Shown piece by piece: positions 45,610 to 56,600 of a stretch of DNA of 64,000 bases. Below the pieces are notes generated by a model. That model was not told the origin of the DNA. It made no database searches and worked only from the letters and a program-made list of their open reading frames with translations. How positions within the stretch are numbered: position 1 is the first letter of the stretch; every line of letters begins with the position of its first letter. The stretch is from assembly GCA_022578965.1 (NCBI GenBank), contig MU400548.1, positions 248,001 through 312,000 on the forward strand, in the 5' to 3' direction. A program made the position numbers and the translations under genes. This DNA comes from Xylaria sp. FL1777 (lineage: Eukaryota > Ascomycota > Sordariomycetes > Xylariales > Xylariaceae).

Positions 45610-46344
45610 ATGGATTCGCGCATCACGCGTCCGGGTCCTGGCTCCGTAACTTTTGACCTCTCCAACCCCGCCCATACAGTCATCACCCTTCCGCCAGACT
45701 CGACGTGGTCTTCGGGTCTGCACTTCCACATATCGCACAATGAGTATCTCGTCGTGCAGCGTGGGTCCGTGCGCGTGCGGCGCAACTCCAAGGTGCAGAT
45801 TGTGACCGTCCGCTGCGGCGACGCCCCCATTGAGATCGCGGTCCCGCGCGGCGTCTGGCACGAGTGGGGGCGCGCGCGGCCTGACTCTCTAGACTCGGAC
45901 TGCTGCCTCGCTCAGGAGGACGTCGTGGTGGCCGAGCGCACTGATCCCGCCGACGGCGAAAAGACACTCTTCTTCTGGAATCTCAACGGTACCATCATGC
46001 AGCAGCCGCCCCGATGGCTGTTACCGAGGAGACTGTGGGGATGGTGGGTGACGCTGCAACTGTTCGTCATCTTTTCTGAGCTGGATAATGTGCCGATCAT
46101 GTTAGATGTGAAGGGATTGGCGGCGCAGGCGCAGCTGCGGGGCGCAGCATGCAGGCTTATGGGTGAGGTATGCGTGGAGCGGTGGGAGAGGGCCGTGGAT
46201 GAGGGCTGGTCATTGTTTGTACTCTGGGTCGCACATCTGGTCGGGCGTATGTTGGGCATGACGGCCATACGGCGCGAATTCATGCCGGAGGATGCGTATA
46301 GACGGTGGGCGGCAAGCAAAGAGGCGCAAAAGAAGGGGATGTGA
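45610..46344 (+). CDS. Cupin-fold protein with hydrophobic C-terminal part
   Basis: Intronless frame of 244 residues. Residues ~20-100 form an RmlC-like cupin: TWSSGLHFHISHNEYLVVQR (metal-binding style His-x-His, then Glu), GSVRVRRNSKVQIVTVRCGD, then PRGVWHEWGR with a second His. These His and Glu positions could hold a metal. The C-terminal half has aromatic, hydrophobic segments (LWGWWVTLQLFVIFSELDNV and EGWSLFVLWVAHLVGRMLGM) that may insert in or lie along a membrane. Similar cupin proteins occur near fungal secondary-metabolite and stress genes, but no reaction can be named. GC content is much higher than in the flanking DNA, which contrasts with its AT-rich surroundings. Confidence 0.7.
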   Translation: MDSRITRPGPGSVTFDLSNPAHTVITLPPDSTWSSGLHFHISHNEYLVVQRGSVRVRRNSKVQIVTVRCGDAPIEIAVPRGVWHEWGRARPDSLDSDCCLAQEDVVVAERTDPADGEKTLFFWNLNGTIMQQPPRWLLPRRLWGWWVTLQLFVIFSELDNVPIMLDVKGLAAQAQLRGAACRLMGEVCVERWERAVDEGWSLFVLWVAHLVGRMLGMTAIRREFMPEDAYRRWAASKEAQKKGM

Positions 46345-46638
46345 CTGATGAGTGAGGAGTCGAACGGTACGCCACTGTTGTTTTATTGAAGGTTATCACC
46401 TTACCTATCAACCACCTCCCCTGCTAGCGACTCGGGATCCACGTAAGACACCCTACGTTTTATTTCACTCTTTCCGCCTTTCCTTCAAACAAGAGTATTG
46501 AAATAAAAACAACGGTCAACGCATAAAAAGCTCTCAATTTGCATAGGATTTATGGGTGTGTTAATCAAAATCAAAATATTCCGTGTGTTTTAAAGCTTAT
46601 GAGTGTATTCAAAAGTGACCGTGATTTCCAAGTTGCTC

Positions 46639-47457
46639 TTACCCCTCTTTGCTAGCGTTTAAAACCCAGCCAACTCGCACAAGGGTATACAATGATATCA
46701 GCGGCGTAAGTGTAGATCCGACAACTATTGCTAAAATCACCTTGTAAATCTGAGGCGTATACGTATCGGGGAAATTCCAATCTCCACCGGGTGTCTTTGT
46801 GCCAACCGCCGTGAGCGCACCGATGCTCACGCCAAACGTAGGTGGAAAGAACACAAGAAACAGGAAGAGGGATCTGAGGACCTGTGACCAGATAAACCTG
46901 ATCCACTGCCACCAACCCTTGACCAGATGCGGCATCTGGTCCTCCCTGTCAAGAAGAAAATACCATCGCCAGAACTTCCCCTTCGGCTGGCGAAGGAAGC
47001 CGATAGAATCCACCCACCCCCTGCGTAGGTCGTTGTTGACGATGAAAACCTGGGTGAGCCAAGTGACAATGCATTGAGCAAGTAGAGTGAAACTGCAGTC
47101 TGCCGCAAGGGCATTTGGAAAACTGAATAAATGTACGCCGGCAGCTTGGTTGTTATAGCTGCCTAAGGCTGAGTAAGTAGTGCATTCATAAAAGCGGACA
47201 GAAGGAGAGCACGGACCGTAAGCTATGCCGAAGTTGATGCTAGCACCAAGGATGGCAGAAGTAATAGAATCAATGACGAACAACTTCACTTTTAGACGCG
47301 TTGTTAGATACTCGGCCGGTTTTCTGTAATTAGACCCATCGTTGTTGAATCGAGTGTCGTACTGAGCGCGAGACTCAATATCTGTGTTAAAACCTTCCTC
47401 GCTCTGTAGCGCTGGATTTAACGATTCTGTGACTACTATTTTTGTTGCCACCGTCAT
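46639..47457 (-). CDS. Four-TM membrane protein, DUF2456-like
   Basis: Intronless frame of 272 residues with four membrane segments: VIDSITSAILGASINFGIAY, then LLAQCIVTWLTQVFIV, LRSLFLFLVFFPPTFGVSIG and VILAIVVGSTLTPLISLYTL. Between segments 2 and 3 is a polar cytosolic loop starting VNNDLRRGWVDSIGFLRQP. The signature FSFPNALAADCSFTLLAQCI followed by NNDLR resembles my recollection of the fungal DUF2456 family (yeast YDR090C-like), which has the same topology; this match is from memory and not tested. Function unknown. The 3' end faces the cupin gene 295 bp away, so the two genes converge. Confidence 0.6.
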   Translation of the reverse strand: MTVATKIVVTESLNPALQSEEGFNTDIESRAQYDTRFNNDGSNYRKPAEYLTTRLKVKLFVIDSITSAILGASINFGIAYGPCSPSVRFYECTTYSALGSYNNQAAGVHLFSFPNALAADCSFTLLAQCIVTWLTQVFIVNNDLRRGWVDSIGFLRQPKGKFWRWYFLLDREDQMPHLVKGWWQWIRFIWSQVLRSLFLFLVFFPPTFGVSIGALTAVGTKTPGGDWNFPDTYTPQIYKVILAIVVGSTLTPLISLYTLVRVGWVLNASKEG

Positions 47458-48540
47458 GATGAATACCTATATGGGAGAGGTTGTTCGTTTGTGCTTTAGG
47501 TGTAAGAGTATAAAGGTGCTGACAGATTGCTGCTCGCGAAAAAGGATGAGAAGAACAGTTGGTTTAATGCTCGGCCAGGTGCTCGAATAAATGTAAATAC
47601 GAGTCAATGCTACATCGAAGACAGGGAGGCATAACTGTGCCCACAAGAAGTTTTTCTTTTGTTTTACATTCGTCTACGAAAGACATGATATAGGCAGAAG
47701 GAATGAAGGATGAACCAATGAACAGGAGGCTGGGAAATAGTAAGCTCAGGGATAACAGATCCATAAGAGGAATGATATTCATGCGCTACCGTATTCGCTC
47801 AAAGAAACAGGACTGTTGGTTTGGCAATATAGGTAAAGATCGTTGGATTAAGCAATGCCGTATAACAGACCCAATAAACCCTGAATGGCCACAGTTACGT
47901 TACGCTAATGCAGCCAAGCCGGCAGTTAAGGTTGCTGTCAGATTTACCACTGCGCCAAAAGATTAGCGGGACCAGTCAATTGTTGTTTGTTTCTGACACA
48001 CCCCTGTGGCTATTGCTGTCGAATTTTGCAATAGAACAAGAGTCATGAATGTGAGCTAGTAGAACACCTGTGAAGAGATTACTTAGTTATACAAGCTATG
48101 ATGTTAAAACAAGTGGCTCAAAGTGTGTGGCATGTTACAACGTTACAACTGCAGTGTCATGTGGTGTTTACTTGGCAATACATGTACACTTTAATTATAA
48201 GCTAAGGAAATATGCATAAAGATGCCTGTGCAGACTCCGCCTTCATCCACACCATTGGGAGAGAATTCTGGACCCTTGTTACCCATGCAGACTCCGCCGT
48301 TACAATCACTTTGCAGGAGTAGATCTTGACCAAAGGAGCGGTTGCAAAGCAAAAGAGCGGTCGCAAATTTAAAGTCTAGGTCTTTAGCGGAGGTTAGTTA
48401 CGGTATGGTAACCAATAGCCCATGGCCCATGTGGCTAGGGATATGGCTACGCTACACCTCAATGTGGCTGGGCTAACCAGTACTGTCAGATATGTGGCTT
48501 CTAGGCAGCACAGGCCATAGTGTTATGAGATATAAGTGTT
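47458..48540. other. Intergenic, boundary to the AT block
   Basis: Promoter of the four-TM gene, then non-coding DNA with the boundary repeat at 48152-48206 and short direct duplications: TGCAGACTCCGCC (48229, 48289) and GAGCGGTNGCAAA (48340, 48356). A plus-strand 87-codon frame (47703-47966) is basic (IRSKKQDCWFGNIGKDRW) and may be a fragment of a mobile-element protein, but no family can be named. Confidence 0.45.
48152..48206 (+). repeat. Boundary repeat, inverted copy 2
   Basis: Plus-strand match to 39895-39945 on the minus strand, with an insertion CATGTACA after GGCAATA. Both copies are followed, on their own strand, by TGG/GGCC-rich DNA and then by extremely AT-rich DNA, so they may mark the edge of the same repeat element. 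Confidence 0.5.
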
Positions 48541-48597
48541 AAATATAAGTGATAGCATGTAATATTAGGTTTATTAATTATATTAATTGTTTATGTT

Positions 48598-48700
48598 ATA
48601 GCTAAAGGTTTTTTGCATTATAAAGTAATAAAAACAAAAAATTTTATAGCTAAAGGTTTTTTATATTATAAAGTAATAAAAAAGAAAACTTTATATTAAT
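48598..48700 (+). repeat. Tandem duplication, ~49-bp unit
   Basis: TATAGCTAAAGGTTTTTT, then an AT stretch with ATTATAAAGTAATAAAAA, is repeated immediately with few changes (second copy from about 48647). It is close to the left edge of the AT block. Confidence 0.75.
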
Positions 48701-48930
48701 GTTATAATAAATAAAATAAAATAAAATAATAAAATAAAAAATCTAAAAAAAAAAAAAACATAATAGTTTAATATAATTAGTTTTTTTAAAAAAGATTAAT
48801 TATATATTTTATAATTTTAAGCGTTTTAGTTAGCTATAAATAAACATATAAAGTTAAATTTTTAAAATAATTTAAAACATATAAATAATTTAAAAGTTTA
48901 AAAAGTAAAAATATAATATATAATAAAAAA

Positions 48931-49160
48931 AAACAATATTAGTTTTAAATAAAGTATAAGTTTTAAAAATTAATATAACTAGGATTTTTAATATAGCTTT
49001 TATATTTTTAAAGCAAAAAAAACAATATTAGTTTTAAATAAAACATAAGTTTTAATAATTAATATAACTAAAATTTTTATTATAACTTATAAATTTTTAA
49101 AATAAAAAACATAGCATTAGTTTTAAATAAAACATAAGCTTTAATAATTAAACATTTAAT
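48931..49160 (+). repeat. Tandem array of ~88-bp AT-rich units
   Basis: Units begin near 48933, 49021 and 49108 with AACA(A/T)(A/T)ATTAG or CAGCATTAG-like words followed by TTTTAAATAAA, and then TAATTAATATAACTA. A further diverged copy lies at about 50208-50320, beyond the fold-back element. The unit has no coding or known function. Confidence 0.7.
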
Positions 49161-49183
49161 ATTAAAACATAAAACTATAAGGG

Positions 49184-49613
49184 AATTAATATAAACACAT
49201 GAAAAATTAATACAAATATATAATGCTTACAGGCACATGACGAATAACTTTCTAACCACCGGTTGCACCGCAACATGAAACATATTCTTTGGAAGCTAAT
49301 TGCGAAGGGATTCCAGAAATGCAAACGGTTTGTTCGTACGACTAACGGTCGCGGAGATATTTACAGTTAAAGAAAATATGCTAATAAACCGAAAAGTAAC
49401 CTTCTGTATAAGCATAGAACATGAATATCTCTGCGACCGTAAGTCGTACGAACAAACCGTTTGCATTTCTGGATTCCTCTCGCAATTAGCTTTTCAATAA
49501 CTCCGGTTGCATTGCGGTGCAATAAGTAGTTATAAAGTTATTTAAAAAACAAGCCCATTATATGTTTGTAAGGCTATATGTTTATATTAATTTCTCATGT
49601 ATTTGTATTAATT
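49184..49613. mobile_element. Fold-back (MITE-like) inverted repeat with GC-preserved core
   Basis: Left arm 49184-49362 and right arm 49425-49613 are inverted copies around a 62-bp loop. The core arm includes GAAATGCAAACGGTTTGTTC and GTACGAC, which is repeated without change, and outer parts (AATTAATATAAAC, ACATGA) differ mostly by transitions. The core has about 45 percent GC amid DNA of 10-15 percent GC. A 66-codon plus-strand frame across it is only a product of the arms. It is either a young insertion into the decayed block or kept by gene conversion of the hairpin. No target-site duplication could be fixed because flanks are simple AT. Confidence 0.7.
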
Positions 49614-50207
49614 CTTAACTATAAATATATTATATTAAATACTTTTGTTTTATTAAATTCTTTTAATAATAATAAAAGTAATAGCTTAAATAATAACATT
49701 AAAACTTTTAATAAATATTTTATTATAAAAAAAGTTAAAATTATAATTATAATATTAATGTTTTAAAAAATTAATAAAAATATTATTAGTATTTTTATTA
49801 TTATAATAGCTTTTTAAACTATAAATGCTTTTATTTTTAATAATAATATAAATATTTTAATTATATTATTTATTGTTTTTTAATAAAATATTTAATTATA
49901 AAGCTTAAATAAATATTATTTATAATATATAATATTATATTTAAATTATTAAACTTGCTATTAATTTAATATTTATAAAAAAAAAGTTTAAAACTAATAT
50001 AAATTTTTTTTTTAGTTTTATAAATAATTATAGCTTTAATAAAAAAAACTATTTTAATAATAAAAAAATTTAATGTTTTATTTTATTTAAAACATTTTTG
50101 CTTAATTTATTTTTAACATTTATTTTAAATTTTATTTTATAGCTTTAGTTTTTAATTTTATTAATATATTTATAAATATATTTATAAATGTTTAATAATA
50201 AAAACAA

Positions 50208-50340
50208 AAATTACTATAATTAAAATTTTTATTATAGCTTATATATTTTTAAAGTAAAAAAAACAGCATTAGTTTTAAATAAAACGTAAATTTTAATAAT
50301 TAATATAATTAAAATTTTTATTATAGCTTTTATAATAACT
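50208..50340 (+). repeat. Diverged copy of the ~88-bp unit
   Basis: ACAGCATTAGTTTTAAATAA and following TTTTAATAATTAATATAAT match the array at 48931-49160 in the same direction. It abuts the left long inverted repeat. Confidence 0.6.
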
Positions 50341-50349
50341 TATATATTA

Positions 50350-50652
50350 AAGTAAAATAAAGTGGCTAAATAAACTAACTAGCTAGTTAAAGTAAGTTTA
50401 AGCTAAATTATATAGTAAAAATAAAAGTATAAGTATTGCGCTAAATTTTGAAGTATAGATTTAATTATTATGCTTAATATTATAAAAATTAGCTATAGTT
50501 GCTTTATTTATATTATTAGATAGCTTTTTAATTAATTGTTTTATTTCTTAATTTATATATAGCTTAATTGCTTAAATGCATAAATTATAACTTATTTTTT
50601 TGTAATTAAAGTAATATAATAAATCTTGCGTAATTATACTGCTTTATTTTAT
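50350..50652 (+). repeat. Long inverted repeat, left end of a 12.5-kb span
   Basis: Matches the reverse complement of 62546-62848 almost without gaps over ~300 bp. Examples: ACTAACTAGCTAGTTAAAGT against GCTAACTAGCTAATTAAAAT, and AATAAATCTTGCG in both. Differences are mostly A/G or C/T. Similarity stops on the inner side at GCTTTATTTTA and on the outer side near AAATAAAGT, as terminal repeats of an element would. Confidence 0.8.
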
Positions 50653-53600
50653 TAGTATTCTTAATAAAGCTAATTCTTTATTTACTATAAATAATACTAT
50701 AAAACTAATAAAATAAGCAATTTATTATTGCTAATTTATATGTTTAATTTATTTATGTATTAATTGCTATAATTTCTATAAATAAAATATAATATATTAT
50801 ATTTAACTGTTTTAGCTAATAATAAACAAAGCTTATTTAATATAAGTAGTTTAATTATAATTAGTAATAAACGTTTAAATTAATAGCTTTTAATTATTAA
50901 GGCTTAAAACAAATATATAAAAATGTTAAACTGTTTTTTTTAGTTTAGTTTATAAAGTGCTTTTATTTTTTTTAGCAAAACAATAATTAAATGTTAAAAT
51001 GTTAGTATAATCTTTAAAATAGCGCAGTTAAAAAACTATTTGTTAAAAACTCTTAAGGAGCTAAAAAAAGGAAATTTTTGCTAAAAAGCTAATGCTTTAT
51101 AAAAAAAAAAGCATAATTGTTTTTATATAAGCAAAAAAAAACAAAAAACAGGTTTAAAAAAAAGTAAAAGTTACTAAAACTTTTAAAAATTATAATATAA
51201 GCAAATTTAACGCTTATTTATATTAAATAAGTTTAAATTTACATATTAATATATAAAGCTATTAATAATTAAAAATATATTTTATTTTTTAAGCTAATAT
51301 AATTTTTTATTAAAAAATAAAAAGTAAAGTTTTTTAAATATAAGCTAATTATTATTTAAAAACTTTGCATAAAATATAGCTATTGCTTTTTTATAGCATT
51401 TATTATTAAATAAAAAAACTTTAAAAAAAAAAAAAAAGCATGCTACTTTTATAAGTAAAAAGCTATAAAAAAATAAAGCTTGCTTAATAAAACTTATATA
51501 AAACAAAGCAAGCTAAACTAAAAAACAAAAAAACTAAATATTATAAAGTATATAAAAAAATAAAAGCATATAAAAAATAAAAATATAAAAGCATTTAAAA
51601 AAAAACTTAAAAAGCTATAAAAAATAAGCTAGTAATTTTTATAAATATAAACAAAAAAAATTATTAAGTTTTTTAAAAAAAAAGTTTAAAAAAACAGCAT
51701 AAAAAAACCTAAATATTTAAAATATTTAAAAACTTTTAATATTTTATACTTTTTTTTTTTTTAAATTTATATTTTTATTTAGTTTATTTTTATTATTTTT
51801 TATAGCTTATTTTTTTTGTTATTTTTATATAAACTTTACTTTAATTTATTATATAGCTTAAAAATTTAAAAACTATAGCTTAGTTAAATAATTTAGCTAT
51901 AAAAAATCGTTAGATTTTTTTACTTTAATATATAAAAAACATTAAAACTATTTATAAACAAAAAAAATAAAAATAACTAGCTTATTATTTTTAAAAAATA
52001 TTAAAGCAACTTTATTTAACTTAAGTTATTTTAATAATAAATATAATGTTAAAATTAAGTTATTATTTATGTTTTTTAACTTAAAGTTAAATTAGCATTT
52101 ATTATTTAATAAATTAAAAGTAAATAAATAGCTAAATAATTTAAATGCTTTTTTTTATATAAAGCGCTTTAAAAATATTAATAAAATTAAATAAGTCTTT
52201 GTTTATTATAATACTTTTTAAACAAAAAAAATAATAAAAATAATACTAAAAGATTGTTTGTTATAAATTAAAGCTTATAAACTATTTAAACAAAAATTTA
52301 AGCTTTAAAACTTTAAATAAAATAAGTTTATTATTATTATATTATAAAATTTTAAAGTTTGCTTAAAAGCTATATATTTTATTAATTTTAAAACTTACTT
52401 TTTTTAGCATTAAATATATACTAAAAATATTAAAGCTTAAAAAAATTATTACTTTAATTTTTAATTTATTTAAAGTTTGCTTAAAAAGCTAAATTAAAAT
52501 ATTATTAATAAAATAATAAAGTTTTTTAAAAAGTTATATAATAACTTAAATAAAATGTTTTATAAAAACTTTTATAAAATATTAAATAACTAAATTAATA
52601 AAAAATTTAAGCTAAATTTTTACTTTAAAAAAACAAAAAAAGCACATAAAGCATAAAAAAAAGTTAATTATTTATATAATTATAATTTTAATAAGCTTTT
52701 ATATATTGTTATTAATATTATTAAACTAATTATTAATATAATTATATTAGCTATTAAAATAATTATTATTAAAAAATAGCAAATAAAATTAGCTTAATAC
52801 TTTGTTTATAACTAAAATATAAATAATATTACTAAATAAATATAATAACTAAAGTTAAAACAAAAAAATGTAGCAATTATAAAAAAAAAACTAAAGGAAA
52901 TATTAAAAAAACTATAAAATTAATATATTTAGCTAATTAATTAAAAACTATAAGCATTATAATATTATAAAATTAATATAAACTTATTAAAAAAGTAAAT
53001 ATTTAGTATTAATATTATAACTTTTAAATATTTATAAAAAAGTAAATATAACTTTAAAAAATAAAAACAAAACAAATAATTATTTAATTTTTTATAACAA
53101 GTAAAATTAAACAATTTTTATTTAGTAAAAAAAACTATTTATTAAAAATATAGCATAAATAATTATTATGTTTATAAATGTAGCTTTACTTATAAATTAA
53201 AAAAAAAAAATATTATATATTAAAACTTTAAATAATGCTTAAAAGAGCTAAAATTTCTTGCAAGCTTTAAATATATAAAAGTTCTTTTTAAAATTATAAA
53301 AATTAGCAAAAATAAAAAAAAAATTTTAAATGTTATAATAAAATAAATATATAACTTTGTTTTAAGTAATAATAAGCTACTTAAGTAAAAAGCTTATTAT
53401 TAATTATAAAAAAAAGATTTTATTTTAAATAATAAAAATTTAAATGCTAAAATAAAAAGCAAACAAAAAAGTTAAAAAGAAAAAAAACTTTACTAGCTAA
53501 ATAATAAGCAGCTAAACTAATTTTTAAATAAAAAGTTTAATAATTAAACTAGTATGCTTTATAAAATAAAACTAATAAAAGCTTGTAATATTAAAAAAAA

Positions 53601-56600
53601 CAACTTAATAAATAGCAAACTAAATAATAGCTTTATTATAACTAATTAAAATTTTATATAAAGTACTTTTTATAATATAAACAATATTAAAGTTTTATAA
53701 AGCTATATATTAAGCAAAAAAATTAGCATAAATATATTTTAAGCTAATTATTATAAGCTTTTATTTAAAAAAGCTATTTTTTACTAAACAAAAAATAAAA
53801 AAAAACCTAAAAAATAAAAAAAAAAGCCTTTTATAAATTAAACAATCAAAAAAATTTATTTAAATAATAATAAGTTTTTTATTTAGCTTAATACTAAAAA
53901 TACATAAATAAACAATAATTTTTATAAACAAAGTACTTTACTAAAACTAAAGAACTTTAATTATTAAAAGCTTTAAAAAATCTAAAAAGCAAAACTTATA
54001 AAAAAAAGCTTAAAATTTAAAAAAATATAAGCTAAAAAGTTTAAAGATTTTTTAAACAAAAAAACAAATATTACTTTTAAAAATTTTATACTAAAAGTTT
54101 TAAAGTACTTTAATATTTTTATTTAAATAATTATTTAAACAAAAGCTAAATTATATTTTAAAGCAACAAAAGTACTTAAGCTAATGCTAAAAATAATATT
54201 ATTACTTTTAAATAACTTTAGCAAAGGTTTAAGTTAGCAAATTAAACTAAATATGCTATAATTTATTTTAAAAAAAAAAAGCAACAAATTAAAATATAAA
54301 GCTTAACTAAAGATTTTATTATAAGAAATTTTAACTTAAATAAACATAAAAAATGCTTTTTTTTATAAAAGCATAAACTTTTTAAAAAATAACATAAAAT
54401 TTTAATAGCTAATAATTAAAAAAGCATAAAAAAGTTTTTAACTAATATTATAATTAGCTAGTTAATTTAATAAATATAAATTACTAAATAATATTTATAA
54501 AACTAGCTTTTTATTAAATTATTTAGTAGTACAAATAAATAAAAAAATAAAATATAATAGTTTTATTATGTATATTTATATGCTTTAATTTAGCTTTATA
54601 ACTGCTTTTTTAAAAAAATAATACTATAAAATAATAAAGGTTTTTTGCGATTAAAACTAATAAAATAATTAAGTAATATTATTTTTTGCTTATATTGCTT
54701 TAGATTTTTAAACGTTAAAAAATAAACTAAAGTTTAATAAAATATTTTTTAAGATTTTAAACTAATATAATACTATATATTTATTATTTAAAAATAACCT
54801 AAAAAAGCAAAAATTACTAATTGTTATATTTATGCTGCTTTTAAAAAAAGTAATATTTTTAATTAAACTTTAATTTAGTGCTAATTTTATAATAATAGCA
54901 CTAAAAAAAAAAAAAAGCTTAAAAAGCTAATATAATTAATATTAATAGTTTTAAAAAGCATTAATTAAATTTTTAACCTTTTTAAAATAAAAATATATAA
55001 AAAGCATAATAATTAAGCTAGCAGTAATAACTTAAATTTATTTAAAAAAATATTAAAGTATAAATTTTATAATAAAAAAAACTTAAATTTAATAAATTAT
55101 TTTAACTAAAAATATTTAAGCTTTTTAAATTTATGCTTTATATTAGCTTTACTATTAAAATTATAAAGTATTTTAGCTATATTTTTAAGCATTATAAAGC
55201 TAAAAAAATATATATAGCTTTATTTAAAACTTACTATAAAAATAAAAAACAAAATTTATAAAAGAAATATTATTAAAATTATTAATTTTAAAACGTAATT
55301 TAATATTATTATAAACTTATTTATTAATAAAAATAGCTTTACTACTAAAAATATAAATATAACTTAAAAAAGATTTAATTAAACTAATAATTTTATTAAA
55401 TATATAAAATGCTTAAAAACTACTATTTAAATAAATAAAAAATTATTACTTTTTTTATTATATATAGTTAGCAAAAAATAAGCTATTTATTTTTTATTGC
55501 TAAAAATAAACTTTATTATAAAGTTTTAAATAAGTTTATATTTTTAAAGCTTTTATATAATAGCTAGTATAATATTTAAAATAAGCTAAATTATTATATT
55601 AGTAATAAACTATATTAAAAGTTTAAATTTAAAACTTTAAAGTTATTAATAATTAAAAAACTAATATATATTTGCTAAACTTTTAACTTAATAAATAAGC
55701 TATATAAAGCATAAAAATGCTAAATTTTAAATAAAAAATCTAATAATTAGCAAAAAAAAATAAAAGTAAAATTAAAAAAACATAGTTTAAAAAAATGTAC
55801 AAATATAAACTTTTAAAAAAACTAAAACTTATATAATAATATAACATTAGCAGCTTTTTTAATTTCTTTAGTATAAAATATTAAACTTTTTAAAAACTTA
55901 AAAATATAAAACAATAAAAAAGTTCGCGCTATTTTTAATAATAATTAATTATTTAAAATACTTTTAATTGCAATAAAAAAAGCGCTAAAGCAAAAAAACA
56001 CTAAAAAATTAATAATTATAAAAATTAAAAATTTTACATATAAAATAAAAAGCAAAAATAACTTAATTATAACTTTAACTTAAGTATTATTAACTTTTTA
56101 AGCTTTAAAAACTAACAAATTAATAAAAAATAAAACAATAATTTTAAATATAATATATAAAACAAAAAATAAAAAGATTTATTTTAAAAATAATATGCTA
56201 TTTAATAATATTATTTTACTTAAATTTTATAAATAAAAAAAGCAAGCTTTAAAAAAAGCAAGCTATTATTTAAAAAATCTTATGTTATTTTAATAAAATA
56301 ACATTTATTAAAATATATATTTATGTTTTAGTATTACTTTTAAAAATATTTAACTAATTATTAAATAACTAGCTATTTTTTTAGAAAAGCTTTATATAAC
56401 TAACTTTATTTAGCAAAAAGCAGTATTACTAACTAAAATATAATATTGCGAAAAAATAGCACTTTTTTAAAACTTTTCTAAAATAAAAAGAATATATAAT
56501 AAAATCTTTTCTTTTTATAAAATTAAAATAGTTTTTTATAAAGCATAGCAAATTTGCAGTATTTTAATTTTTAAGCTTTTAAAAAATATTATTATAAAGG

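Noticed and set aside
49300..49500. 66-codon frame that could be a small protein
   Set aside because: It lies wholly within the arms and loop of the fold-back element and simply reads the palindrome.
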